From Pleomorphomonas carboxyditropha (lineage in GTDB: Bacteria > Pseudomonadota > Alphaproteobacteria > Rhizobiales > Pleomorphomonadaceae), in the NCBI RefSeq assembly GCF_002770725.1, contig NZ_NQVN01000001.1, positions 620,001 through 684,000 of the forward strand: DNA of 64,000 bases, read 5' to 3'. Below are positions 16,640 through 24,960 of the stretch, one piece after another; the stretch's first letter is position 1, and each line of letters starts with the position of its first letter. Both the position numbers and the translations under genes were made by a program. The notes under the pieces were generated by a model, which was not told the DNA's origin, ran no database searches, and worked only from the letters and a program-made list of their open reading frames with translations.

Positions 16640-17674
16640 TCAGCTGACGCGGCTGACGCAGAAATGCACCACGTCCTCCAGCGCCGCCCGGTAGGGGCCT
16701 TCCTCCAGCACGCCGAGGGCGGCGATCGCCTTGTCGCCATAGGCGCGGGCGCGCTCGACGGTGGCGGCGATGGCCTGGTGCTTGCCGAGCAGCGCGATGG
16801 CATGGTCGAGGTCGGCGTCCTCGATCTCGCCGCGCTCGATGGTGCGCTCCCAGAACGCTCGGTCGGCGTCGCCGCCACGGGCGGCGGCGATCAGGATCGG
16901 CAGCGTCACCTTGCCCTCGCGGAAGTCGTCGCCGACCTTCTTGCCGAGCGTCATCGACGAGCCGCCGTAGTCGAGCGCGTCGTCGACCAGCTGGAAGGCG
17001 AGGCCGAGCTGGGTGCCGTATTCGGCGAGCCCGGCGCGCACGCCCGCGGAACTGCCGGCGATGATCGGGCCGACCTCGGTGGCCGCCGAGAACAGCGCCG
17101 CCGTCTTGGCGTTGATCACCTGAAGATATTGCACTTCGCTGGTCGTCAGGTGCTTGGCGGCGACGAGTTGCAGCACCTCGCCCTCGGCGATCACCGCGGC
17201 GGCGCGCGACAGCACGGCCAGCGCATCGAGCGAGCCGACCTCGACCATGGTGCGGAAGGCCTGGCCGAGCAGATAGTCGCCGACCAGCACGCTCGCCTGG
17301 TTGCCCCAGACCATGCGGGCCGACGGCTTGCCGCGCCGGAGCTCGCTCTCGTCGACCACGTCGTCGTGCAGCAGCGTCGCCGTGTGCATGAACTCGACGG
17401 TGGCGGCCAGCTTGACGTGGCCGTCGCCCCGGTAGCCGCAGGCCAGCGCGGCGGCTAGCGTCAGCATCGGCCGCAGGCGCTTGCCGCCGGAATCGATCAG
17501 GTGGCGGGCGATCTCGGGAATCATCTCGGCATTGGCGGCGGCCATGTCGAGGATCATCTGGTTGACCCGCTGCATGTCGGCGTCGACGAGCTGCATCAGG
17601 GGCGCGATCGACTTCTCGCGCGGTGCTGCCGGAGCGTTGCTGTGCTGAGGTGCGACCGAGCTCAAACCTTCCAC
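16640..17674 (-). CDS. Long-chain polyprenyl diphosphate synthase (octa-/decaprenyl type)
   Basis: A 344-residue trans-polyprenyl synthase that makes the side chain of ubiquinone. The substrate-binding GGKRLRPML comes first, then the first aspartate-rich motif LLHDDVVDES (Asp104, Asp105, Asp108), and the second, QLVDDALDYGG. Small residues stand before the first motif, as in long-chain enzymes. The number of isoprene units cannot be fixed from sequence; C50 is usual in this order. The ATG at 17674 starts a normal-length protein. It is divergent from the DUF2007 gene, sharing a 162-base control region. Confidence 0.92.
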   Translation of the reverse strand: MEGLSSVAPQHSNAPAAPREKSIAPLMQLVDADMQRVNQMILDMAAANAEMIPEIARHLIDSGGKRLRPMLTLAAALACGYRGDGHVKLAATVEFMHTATLLHDDVVDESELRRGKPSARMVWGNQASVLVGDYLLGQAFRTMVEVGSLDALAVLSRAAAVIAEGEVLQLVAAKHLTTSEVQYLQVINAKTAALFSAATEVGPIIAGSSAGVRAGLAEYGTQLGLAFQLVDDALDYGGSSMTLGKKVGDDFREGKVTLPILIAAARGGDADRAFWERTIERGEIEDADLDHAIALLGKHQAIAATVERARAYGDKAIAALGVLEEGPYRAALEDVVHFCVSRVS

Positions 17675-17836
17675 TCCCGAAACCGTCCGTCCGGCTTGCC
17701 GCCGGTTGTATCCACAACGCTTCCCGACACGAGTCGGTGCCCGCGCCCCGGAAAGATTAAGTGGGTGACCATTAGGCCGCCAAGCGGATAATGTCGAATC
17801 TCATCGGGGATAGCCATCGGCAATTCCGGAGGTCTC

Positions 17837-18082
17837 ATGGAAGAATTGATCCGAACCAACGATCTGGTGACCATCTCCTTCGTCGAGGCGCTGCTGAAGG
17901 ACGCCGATATCGGCTACATCGTCGCCGATCAGGCGATGAGCGCCCTCGAGGGCATGGTCGGCGCCTTTCCCCGCCGTATCCTGGTCGACGCCGACGAGGC
18001 CGACTGCGCCCGCCGCCTGCTGACCGATGCCGGTCTCGGCGCCGAACTCCGTCCCAGGGCGAAGACGGAACCGGGATGGTGA
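17837..18082 (+). CDS. DUF2007 protein (putative signal-transducing protein)
   Basis: An 81-residue protein with the DUF2007 pattern: ELIRTNDLVTISFVEALLKDADI followed by the hydrophobic ADQAMSALEGMVGAFPRRILVD and ADEADCARRLL. The fold resembles the PII-like/ACT class, and the function is unknown. It has a good GGAGGT ribosome site. Its stop overlaps the start of the methyltransferase gene by 7 bases (ATGGTGA), which implies translational coupling. This pair next to a polyprenyl synthase is a common arrangement in Rhizobiales. Confidence 0.85.
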   Translation: MEELIRTNDLVTISFVEALLKDADIGYIVADQAMSALEGMVGAFPRRILVDADEADCARRLLTDAGLGAELRPRAKTEPGW

Positions 18083-18852
18083 CGACGCCGGACGCCGTGA
18101 GCCGCGACGGCTTTCTCGGCAATCAGCTCCTGATCGACCAGCCGCGGGCCGGTGCGCACCGGGCCGGCCTCGACGCCGTGCTGCTCGCCGCCGCCTTGCC
18201 GGACGGCACCGCCGGCCACGTGGTCGACCTCGGCGCCGGCGTCGGCGTCGCCGGCCTTGCCGCGGCGCATCGGTTGGCCGAAACGCGCGTCACGCTGGTG
18301 GAGATCGATGCGGACCTGGCGCGGCTCGCCGAGGGCAACGCCGCTCTGAACGCCACCACGGCCGGCCGGGTCCGCGTCGTCGTCGCCGACCTGCTGGCGC
18401 CGGCCGCCGAGCGCCGGACCGCTGGGCTCGCGGACGACATGGCCGACCACGTCGTCATGAATCCGCCGTTCCACCCCGCCGATCGCGGCCGGTCGTCACC
18501 GGCGCCGGCACGGGCGCGGGCGCATGCGCTGGCGGCCGACGCCATCGACGGCTGGGTCCGCGCCGCCGCCGCCATACTGAAGCCATCCGGCACCCTGACG
18601 GTGATCTTCCGCGCCGACGAATTGCCGCGGCTTTTCTCGGCGATCGGCAGCCGCTTCGGTTCGCTCGCGCTGTTGCCGATCCATGCGCATGCCGGCGAAC
18701 CGGCCCACCGGCTGATCCTGCGTGGCCGGCCGCAGGGGCGGGCACCGCTTCGGATATTGCCGGGCCTCGTGCTGCATGCACCGGGTGGCGGCTTCCGTCC
18801 GGATGTCGAGGCGGTGCTGCGCGGCGGCGCGCTGCCGGCCGCCTGGTGGTAG
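18076..18852 (+). CDS. TrmN6-like N6-adenine methyltransferase
   Basis: A 258-residue SAM-dependent class I methyltransferase. Motif I is VVDLGAGVGVAGL (about residues 45-57), motif II is LVEIDADLA, and the catalytic motif IV is MNPPFHP. NPPF marks an N6-adenine or N-glutamine methylase; the overall layout (DGFLGNQLLIDQPRAGHRAGLDAVLLAA start) fits the TrmN6 family, which methylates A37 of tRNA(Val) in E. coli. The substrate here is inferred by family only. Start ATG at 18076 overlaps the DUF2007 stop. It converges on the EEP-family gene, with one base between the stops. Confidence 0.86.
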   Translation: MVTTPDAVSRDGFLGNQLLIDQPRAGAHRAGLDAVLLAAALPDGTAGHVVDLGAGVGVAGLAAAHRLAETRVTLVEIDADLARLAEGNAALNATTAGRVRVVVADLLAPAAERRTAGLADDMADHVVMNPPFHPADRGRSSPAPARARAHALAADAIDGWVRAAAAILKPSGTLTVIFRADELPRLFSAIGSRFGSLALLPIHAHAGEPAHRLILRGRPQGRAPLRILPGLVLHAPGGGFRPDVEAVLRGGALPAAWW

Positions 18853-18853
18853 G

Positions 18854-19885
18854 TCAGGGCAGGCGCAGGTCGGCGATCACCGGCAAGTGGTCGGAGCCGA
18901 TGTCGGGACCGACCTCGAAGCGCTTCACCTCGATATTTGGCGAGACCAGGATGTGGTCGACCGGCGAGCCGACATAGAAGCGTTTGACCAACCAGCGCTT
19001 TGAGAAACGGGTGGTGGACGGCCAGCCGGTGCCGGCGGCGTCGACCAGTCCGGATGTCTTCAGGAACGACTGAAAGAACGGCGACCAGGTCGGCGTATTG
19101 AAATCGCCCATGGCGACGATGGGCGTTCCCGGCGCCTCGGCGGCGATCGACCGGGCGATAGCGTCGAGATAGGCGTTGCGGCTTTGCCATTGGTCGAAAC
19201 TGCGCGGCGTGGTGGGGTGCAGCACGTAGACAACGAGGGCCGGCGCGTCTGGAGATGCGGCGTTCGTCGTGTCGGGCGGGGCGAGCTCCAGCCTGAGCGG
19301 GCTGCCGCCCCAGCCCAGACCCGGTACGACCGGAATGTTGCGGACGTGCTCGGCCTTGAGGATTTTCCAGCCGGACCAGGCCATCACCTCCGGGTGGCGG
19401 CCCAGGAGCTCGGCCGGCGGCGTCGACGGAAAATGGCTGCGTAGCGCGTCGAAATGCCGCAGCACATAGCCGCTGACTTCCTGCTGGCCGAGCAGGTCGA
19501 TGCCGGACCGGGTGCTCCAGGCAACGAGATCGTCGTAGTCGCTGCGGCCGCCCAGCACGTTGCTGGTGGCGACGCGCAGCTCGCGTCCGCCGGCCGAGGC
19601 GGCGGCGCGCTCGACCGGCGTGAAGAGCGGCAGGCCGTTGAGCACGGCGAGGACGAGGGCGATGGCTGCCAGGATCCGGTGGCCGGCGACGAGCGCCACG
19701 AGCGCGGCGGCGACGGAAACGCCGAACAGGGCGGGCAGGAAGAAGGTCAGAAGATCGCCGTAGTAGAAGCTGTCGGCGTTGAACCGGGCCAGTGTCGCCG
19801 CCGCAACCGCCGCGACGAGGGCAATCGTGACGGAGCCGGAGAATTTGCGCCGGACCGGAGCCGCACTGAATTCGAATGCCGTCAT
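18854..19885 (-). CDS. Membrane-anchored endonuclease/exonuclease/phosphatase family protein
   Basis: A 343-residue protein with three N-terminal hydrophobic helices (about 17-35, 43-62 and 66-85) and a C-terminal EEP domain (about 100-343). The EEP motifs are RVATSNVLGG, the metal-binding Glu in LLGQQEVSG, MGDFNTPTWS, and the terminal GSDHLPVIADL. The catalytic His/Asp set is complete. The domain should lie in the periplasm, as in other EEP proteins with three helices. Substrates of this subfamily (DNA, phospholipid or sugar phosphate) are unknown. The ATG at 19885 has a GGGAAG site; an upstream ATG at 19921 is possible. Confidence 0.85.
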   Translation of the reverse strand: MTAFEFSAAPVRRKFSGSVTIALVAAVAAATLARFNADSFYYGDLLTFFLPALFGVSVAAALVALVAGHRILAAIALVLAVLNGLPLFTPVERAAASAGGRELRVATSNVLGGRSDYDDLVAWSTRSGIDLLGQQEVSGYVLRHFDALRSHFPSTPPAELLGRHPEVMAWSGWKILKAEHVRNIPVVPGLGWGGSPLRLELAPPDTTNAASPDAPALVVYVLHPTTPRSFDQWQSRNAYLDAIARSIAAEAPGTPIVAMGDFNTPTWSPFFQSFLKTSGLVDAAGTGWPSTTRFSKRWLVKRFYVGSPVDHILVSPNIEVKRFEVGPDIGSDHLPVIADLRLP

Positions 19886-20011
19886 CTGACTTCCCAAAAC
19901 CTCGGCGAACCGGCCCGACATCGATGGTCGGGAAATTCTGCGGCAATCTTGTGAACGCTGACGCCAGACTTGCCCACCGGGACGGGAAAAGCAAGGAGTG
20001 GGCCAGGGAGG

Positions 20012-20521
20012 CTAAAACAGGCTGCCCTGAAGGTCGCCGGGGCCGCCGCCCTGCTCATGCGCCAGCAGCCAGCGCTTGGTATCGATGCCGCCGCCGAAGC
20101 CGGTGAGGGCGCCGGAGGCGCCGATCACCCGGTGGCAGGGTACGATGATCGGGATGGGATTGGCGCCGTTGGCGGCGCCGACGGCGCGGCTCGCCGCCGG
20201 GCGGCCGATGCGGGCGGCGAGCTCGCCGTAGGAGATGGTCGCGCCATAGGGAATGGCGGTCAGGGCCCGCCAGACGGCGAGCTGGAAGGGCGTGCCCACC
20301 GGCATCAGCTCGAGGTCGAAGTCGCGCAGCTCGCCGGCGAAATAGGCCGACAGTTGGGCGCGCGCCTCGACGAACCGGCCGTCGTCGCGCCGCCACTCGT
20401 CATGCGGGGCGACCCGGCCCTTGCCGGTGGGAAAACCGACTTTCGACAGGCGCACGCCATCGCCGGCCAGGAGCAGCGGACCGATGGGGCTTTCGAGATA
20501 GGTGTAGACGACGTCGAACAT
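20012..20521 (-). CDS. ogt: Methylated-DNA--[protein]-cysteine S-methyltransferase
   Basis: A 169-residue suicide repair protein that moves the methyl group from O6-methylguanine to its own Cys129 in the invariant IVPCHRVIG. The helix-turn-helix with the arginine finger is seen in TISYGELAARIGRPAASRAVG, and TPFQLAVWRALTAIPYG precedes it. It lacks an N-terminal Ada domain, so it is the stand-alone Ogt type. It ends the minus-strand run after the EamA gene (7 bases between), and an Ada-type regulator lies divergently beyond that. Confidence 0.93.
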   Translation of the reverse strand: MFDVVYTYLESPIGPLLLAGDGVRLSKVGFPTGKGRVAPHDEWRRDDGRFVEARAQLSAYFAGELRDFDLELMPVGTPFQLAVWRALTAIPYGATISYGELAARIGRPAASRAVGAANGANPIPIIVPCHRVIGASGALTGFGGGIDTKRWLLAHEQGGGPGDLQGSLF

Positions 20522-20528
20522 GGGCGCC

Positions 20529-21452
20529 TCACGTGGCGGGGGCTCGCCGCAGCATGGCGAAGATGCGGCCGTCGATCGACAGGAGACCGAGGGCGATCAG
20601 CGCCATCCCCAGGAAATGGCTCGATGACAGCCGCTCGCCGAGCACGAGGCTGCCGAGCAGGATGGCCGAGACGGGGATCAGCAGCGTCACCAGCGACGAG
20701 TTGATGGCGCCGCCGACCGACAGGATATGGAAGAAGATGATGTAGGCGAGGGCCGTCGAGATCAGCGCCAGGGCGAGAAGCGCGCCGATGGTGACGAGAT
20801 GCGGCGCGGCGAGACCCCAGGGCGCGTCGACCAGAGCGACGAGCGGCAGCATCATCACCGTGGTGGCCGCCGTCTGGCCGAAGGCGCCGACGGCCGGCGC
20901 GATGCCCATGCGGCGGAACCGGCGGCCGAAGGTGCCGGCGAAGCCGTAGGAAAGGGCGGCGCCGAGGCAGGCGACCAGCGCCCAGAGGGGCGGACCGTTG
21001 CCGGCAAAGGCGCTGCCGCTCATCAGCACGACGACGCCGACGACGCCGAGCAGCACGCCGGCGATCTTCTGCGGCGTCATTTTCTCGTCGGCCGTCAGGA
21101 GGTGGGCGACCAGGATGGAGAAGATCGGCGTCGTGGCGTTGAGGATGGAGGCAAGGCCGGAGGCGATCGCCGTCTGTCCCCAGAAGATCAGGCTGAAGGG
21201 GATGAGATTGTTGAGAAGGCCCATGCCGAAGAAGGCGCGCCAGACGTCGCCGCTCCCCGGGATCGTCCGGCCGGTCGCCCGCAGGTAGACGTAAAGCGCC
21301 GCCGCGGCGATCGCCACGCGGCCGAGCACGACGGTGAACGGCGGCAGCTCGGCGAGCGCCACCTTCGAGAAGAAGAACGATCCGCCCCAGAGGACGGAGA
21401 GGAGAAGAAGCAGGCCCCATTCGAGGAGGCCCATCTGCGGCGCTTTGGTCAA
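20529..21452 (-). CDS. EamA-family (DMT superfamily) transporter
   Basis: A membrane protein of about 307 residues with ten predicted helices in two EamA repeats (about 10-135 and 150-290). SVLWGGSFFFSKVALAELPP and the RxxxAAAAL segment in the first repeat are typical. Drug/metabolite exporters of this family often export amino acids or metabolites; the substrate is unknown. I favour the TTG at 21452 because AGGAGG lies 5 bases upstream; an ATG at 21434 gives a protein six residues shorter. Located between ogt and the Ada-type regulator, it may be cotranscribed with ogt. Confidence 0.82.
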   Translation of the reverse strand: MTKAPQMGLLEWGLLLLLSVLWGGSFFFSKVALAELPPFTVVLGRVAIAAAALYVYLRATGRTIPGSGDVWRAFFGMGLLNNLIPFSLIFWGQTAIASGLASILNATTPIFSILVAHLLTADEKMTPQKIAGVLLGVVGVVVLMSGSAFAGNGPPLWALVACLGAALSYGFAGTFGRRFRRMGIAPAVGAFGQTAATTVMMLPLVALVDAPWGLAAPHLVTIGALLALALISTALAYIIFFHILSVGGAINSSLVTLLIPVSAILLGSLVLGERLSSSHFLGMALIALGLLSIDGRIFAMLRRAPAT

Positions 21453-21526
21453 GGAAGCCTCCTGGCTGACGAGCGGATAATCGTCTGCCGAGCCGCGGAT
21501 CGCTCGCCGGATTCGGACTCGGTTCG

Positions 21527-21554
21527 TCGACCTTGCGCAGAGCGGGTGTACAAT
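21527..21554 (+). promoter_or_regulatory. Candidate promoter of the Ada-type gene
   Basis: A -35-like TCGACC (21527-21532), a 16-base spacer and a good -10 box TACAAT (21549-21554) end 7 bases before the ATG at 21562. No ribosome-binding site lies between, so the transcript may be leaderless. This is read by eye, without transcript data. Confidence 0.45.
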
Positions 21555-21561
21555 TCCTGTC

Positions 21562-22230
21562 ATGAGCCTCGACATCACCCTTTGCGAAGCGGCCTGGATG
21601 GCCCGCGACCCGGCCTATGACGGCGCGTTCTTCGTCTGCGTGCGGACGACCGGCATCTATTGCCGCTGCGTCTGCCCGGTGAAGCCGCCGCTCCGGCGCA
21701 ACGTCGAATTCCTGCCGAGCGCCACCGCCGCCGAGCTTGCCGGCTACCGGCCGTGCCTGCGCTGCCGGCCGGAGACGGCGCCCTTCTGCCCGGCGTGGAA
21801 GGGCACGCTCGCCATCGTCGAGAAGGCGGCGCGGCTGATCAAGGACGAGGGAGCGCTCGATGGCGATGGCGGCAACGTCGAGGCGCTGGCGGCGCGCGTC
21901 GGTGTCGGCGGCCGGCACCTGACGCGCCTTTTCCGCCGCCATCTCGGCGCCAGCCCGATCGAGGTGGCGAAGACGGCGCGGGTGCAGCGGGCCAAGCGCC
22001 TGATCACCGACACCGATCTGCCGATGACCGATATTGCCCTCCAGGCCGGCTTCGGCAGCCTCCGGCGCTTCAACGCCGTGTTCCGCGAAGTCTACAAACG
22101 CCCGCCGGGCGAGATGCGGCGCGGGCGGCAGGGAAACCTAAACGCCGTCCGGCAGCTTGGAGCGCATCGCGGTCCGGCGATCGATGGTCTCGCCGTCGAC
22201 GACGAAGGTGCCGTCGCCGACGGCGTGTAG
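21562..22230 (+). CDS. Ada-type methyl-sensing AraC regulator (AdaA-like)
   Basis: A 222-residue protein. Residues 1-75 form the Ada zinc domain: TTGIYCRCVCPVKPP and YRPCLRCRPE supply Cys34, Cys38, Cys65 and Cys68, one of which takes methyl groups from DNA phosphotriesters. Residues 85-190 form an AraC helix-turn-helix domain (VEALAARVGVGGRHLTRLF and MTDIALQAGFGSLRRF). The O6-methylguanine repair domain of E. coli Ada is missing and is supplied separately by the nearby ogt. Codons after PPGEMRR (about 29 residues) are outside the family and run 93 bases into the opposite flavin reductase gene. Confidence 0.88.
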   Translation: MSLDITLCEAAWMARDPAYDGAFFVCVRTTGIYCRCVCPVKPPLRRNVEFLPSATAAELAGYRPCLRCRPETAPFCPAWKGTLAIVEKAARLIKDEGALDGDGGNVEALAARVGVGGRHLTRLFRRHLGASPIEVAKTARVQRAKRLITDTDLPMTDIALQAGFGSLRRFNAVFREVYKRPPGEMRRGRQGNLNAVRQLGAHRGPAIDGLAVDDEGAVADGV

Positions 22231-22686
22231 CGTCCGCCGCTCCCGGCGGCCGGGATCGATCCAGGCGGCGATCCCGTCGAGCACGATGATGCCATGGGGC
22301 TCGAGGATGTCGACGACACGGCACTCGACGTTGCCAAGGCAATCGGCGAGCAGCGGGGCTCGCATGTGCCGCGCCGGTGCGCGCGCGAGATCGAAGGTCT
22401 TGAACTTGTCGGTATGCTGGCCCGAACTGGTGCCGATGCCGATCACCTTGTCGATCAGATCGACCGTGGGGATGGCGAGGACGCACTCCTTGCTGCTCGA
22501 CAGCGCCGTGTAGGAGTAGTTCCAGGGGCCGGTCTTGATGGCGAAGGTCGGCGAGAAGTCCAGCACCATGGTCCAGGTGATGGTCATCACGTTGTCGCGT
22601 TGGCCGTCGCTGGTGGTCACCAGCACGACGGGACCCGGTTCCAGCAGTGTGAATGCCCGGCTGAGGGGCAGTTCCTCGAGCGCCAT
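22138..22686 (-). CDS. Flavin reductase-like FMN-binding protein
   Basis: A 182-residue protein of the flavin-reductase-like split beta-barrel fold. VVLVTTSDGQRDNVMTITW and FAIKTGPWNYSY match the FMN-binding segments, and the C-terminal half keeps DILEPHGIIVLDGI. Relatives are NAD(P)H:flavin reductases or iron-flavoprotein-like redox proteins; the reaction is not predictable. It lies 30 bases after the SGNH hydrolase on the same strand and shares its last 93 bases with the end of the Ada-type gene on the other strand. Confidence 0.83.
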   Translation of the reverse strand: MALEELPLSRAFTLLEPGPVVLVTTSDGQRDNVMTITWTMVLDFSPTFAIKTGPWNYSYTALSSSKECVLAIPTVDLIDKVIGIGTSSGQHTDKFKTFDLARAPARHMRAPLLADCLGNVECRVVDILEPHGIIVLDGIAAWIDPGRRERRTLHAVGDGTFVVDGETIDRRTAMRSKLPDGV

Positions 22687-22716
22687 GGCGGCCTCCTTCT
22701 GACTAGCCCATCCCTT

Positions 22717-23364
22717 TCAGATGGGGTAGCCGACCGCCTTCAGGAAGGCGCGGGCGATGATCAGGTGGCCGGTCAGCGTCGGGTGGACGCGGTCGGTGGC
22801 GATGCCCATCGGGTGGATGTCGGCCATCACCTCGTCGAAGGCGGCCTGCGTGTCGACGAAGACGGCGCCGTGCTTCTCGGCGAGCCTTTTCACCACCGCG
22901 CCGTAGTCGTCGATCATCTGGCGCATCGGGTCGGCGCGGTTGAATTCGACGAAATAGGGCGCCATCAGCACCAGCCCCCTGAGGCGCGGCAGGGTGCGGA
23001 CGATCAGCCGCTCCAGCGTCGCCTCGTATTCGCCGATCAGCACGTGGTTCTCGGTCTGGAGGCGGGCGTCGAACTGCCGCCAGACGTCGTTGACGCCGAT
23101 CATGACGGAGAGCCAGTCCGGCTTCAGCGCCTCGACGTCGGTCGCCCAGCGGGCTTCGAGGTCGCGCACGGTGTTGGCGCTGACGCCCATGTTGACGACG
23201 CGGATGCGGTGGGCGGCGTGCGTGACGTTGAGGAAGGCGTTGACGAGGCCGACGTAGCCGGTGCCGAGGGAGTCGAACAGCGCCTCGCCGACCGGCCGGG
23301 CGCGGCTCCAGTCGGTGATCGAGTCGCCGATGAACAGCAGCTTGCTGTCCCTATCAATCTTCAC
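22717..23364 (-). CDS. SGNH/GDSL-family hydrolase
   Basis: A 215-residue esterase of the SGNH fold with no signal peptide. Block I is LLFIGDSITDW with nucleophile Ser15; the Gly block is VVNMGVSANTV, the Asn block is IGVNDVW, and the Asp/His block is DRVHPTLTGH. I chose the GTG at 23364, which has a very strong GGAGGAAGGAAC ribosome site. The adjacent upstream gene encodes an acyltransferase, so deacylation of a sugar or glycan is a reasonable guess for the substrate class. Confidence 0.88.
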   Translation of the reverse strand: MKIDRDSKLLFIGDSITDWSRARPVGEALFDSLGTGYVGLVNAFLNVTHAAHRIRVVNMGVSANTVRDLEARWATDVEALKPDWLSVMIGVNDVWRQFDARLQTENHVLIGEYEATLERLIVRTLPRLRGLVLMAPYFVEFNRADPMRQMIDDYGAVVKRLAEKHGAVFVDTQAAFDEVMADIHPMGIATDRVHPTLTGHLIIARAFLKAVGYPI

Positions 23365-23393
23365 GTTCCTTCCTCCCTTTCGAGCGGCGGCTC

Positions 23394-24425
23394 TCACCAC
23401 ACGCGGTTCAGCCAGCTCCTGACGCGGTTCTCGTAGGCGTAGAACGACAGGAAGCCGATCGCCACGGCCAGCACCAGGCCAAGGAGCTCATGGCTCGGCA
23501 GGCTGCCGAACAGGTGTTTCTTGTATTGGTAGAACGGCTGTTGCCACAGGTAGATCGAGAACGAGCCGATGCCGAGCAGCCGGAGCGGTTTCCAGGACAG
23601 CGCCGATCGGACCCACCGCGGCGCCTCGGCCAGGTGGTTGACGGTAAAGGCGAGAAAGAACGGCGCGACCGTCATGGTCATCATCCACGGAAACACCGAG
23701 CCGACGTAGAGCGCCGACCCCAGGGCGAAGGCGGCGACCGGCATCCAGGGGCGGACGTAGGGCGCGGTTCGGTCCCTGAGGAGAGAGTAGCCGGCCGAAA
23801 GCAAAAGATTGGTTGCCGCCACCTCGCTGCGCACCCAGTATTCCTTGGGGGGCGCGATAGACGGGAAGGCGAAATAGCTCAGATGAATGGCGATGGTGAG
23901 AAGGCCGAAGCCGATCAGCGCTCCGCCTTCCCGGCCGCGCAGGAAAGGGAGAAGGGTCAGGAGCGACAGGAAGATATAGGAGTGCTCCTCGACGTTCAGC
24001 GACCAGAGGTGGCCGATCGGGTAGGGGCTGGCGAACATGTGGGGGTAAGCCGGCAGGTAGGAGCGGAGGAACAGCGCCGTCGGCACCACTTCCCGCGCCG
24101 GAGCCACCTTGCCGATCAGCGCGGCGATGGCGAAGACGATCAGCAGATACAGCAGGAAGGCGGGAATGATGCGCGATATGCGGCGCTTGTAGAAGGTGAC
24201 GAGCGGCACGCGGCGCTGGAACAGGATGCGGCTCATCAAAAGGCCGGACAGGCAGAAGAACACGTCGACGCCCATGCGTCCGCTGTGCCAGCCCTGGATC
24301 GCCAGGAAGTGCCCCTGCAGCACCAGGAGAATTGCCAGCCCGCGCCAACCGTCCAGATAGTCGATGCGTTGCAGTTCGCTGCCGCCATGGCGAACCGACG
24401 AAGACACCATTTTCTCGATCGTCAT
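23394..24425 (-). CDS. Acyltransferase family 3 (OafA/NodX-like) membrane protein
   Basis: A 343-residue membrane enzyme with about ten helices. Family motifs are RIDYLDGWRGLAILLVLQGH, with the presumed catalytic His, then GVDVFFCLSGLLMSRIL, and the RRISRIIPAF loop. Such enzymes carry acyl groups, often acetyl, across or at the membrane onto surface polysaccharides, lipids or Nod-type factors. OafA-type proteins may carry a fused SGNH domain; here a separate SGNH gene follows by 29 bases. The start is uncertain: ATGs at 24425 and 24410 are both possible, and neither has a strong ribosome site. Confidence 0.86.
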   Translation of the reverse strand: MTIEKMVSSSVRHGGSELQRIDYLDGWRGLAILLVLQGHFLAIQGWHSGRMGVDVFFCLSGLLMSRILFQRRVPLVTFYKRRISRIIPAFLLYLLIVFAIAALIGKVAPAREVVPTALFLRSYLPAYPHMFASPYPIGHLWSLNVEEHSYIFLSLLTLLPFLRGREGGALIGFGLLTIAIHLSYFAFPSIAPPKEYWVRSEVAATNLLLSAGYSLLRDRTAPYVRPWMPVAAFALGSALYVGSVFPWMMTMTVAPFFLAFTVNHLAEAPRWVRSALSWKPLRLLGIGSFSIYLWQQPFYQYKKHLFGSLPSHELLGLVLAVAIGFLSFYAYENRVRSWLNRVW

Positions 24426-24605
24426 GATTTGGCTCGAAACGAACCGTCGCGCGACTGGCGGCCGGACTGCGGCAGTCATCCCGGAAAATCGTGATGAAAT
24501 GGTGACCGTGGCAGACGGGAAGCGGCCCTCCAAATACGACAAAGCGCCCGGCATCCCCTTGGGGATCGAGCGCTCACGTCGTACCGGCGGCTGGTACCTG
24601 GCCCG

Positions 24606-24767
24606 TCAGAGGCCGAAGCCCTTCAGGAAACCGCGCTTCGGGGCGCGCGCCCGGTTGCCGGTAGTCTCTTCGTAGTGGGCGATCGCTTCGGCGATCTCGC
24701 GTTCGGCGGTGCTCTGGCTGTGGCGCTTCTTGCTGGCACCCAGCATGGCGAACATCATGGCGTCCAT
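24606..24767 (-). CDS. Small hypothetical protein (53 residues)
   Basis: A 53-residue basic protein starting MDAMMFAMLGASKKRHSQST and ending in RAPKRGFLKGFGL. GGAGAAC precedes the ATG at 24767 at proper distance, which is the main reason to call it. The middle (AEREIAEAIAHYEET) should be an amphipathic helix. There is no signal peptide or membrane span. I do not recognise the family, and the 180 bases between it and the acyltransferase start hold nothing else I can name. Confidence 0.5.
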   Translation of the reverse strand: MDAMMFAMLGASKKRHSQSTAEREIAEAIAHYEETTGNRARAPKRGFLKGFGL

Positions 24768-24960
24768 CGTTGTTCTCCGTTCTTTCTCTGTCTCTTTTCT
24801 TGCACTCTCAATATAAGTGTCACTCCCAATGGGAACAAATCGTATCTTCTGAAAGGCGCCTTCAGATTTCCTGCAACGGGCGGACGGCCGTCGGTGCCGT
24901 TTGAATCTTGCCGGGCTTGTTCCTACATGCGAGGGCGACGAACCCTTCCCGCAAAGGAAC

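Noticed and set aside
18123-19994. A 623-codon minus-strand open frame across the methyltransferase and EEP genes
   Set aside because: Arg/Pro-rich translation with no recognisable domain, overlapping two clear genes in other frames.
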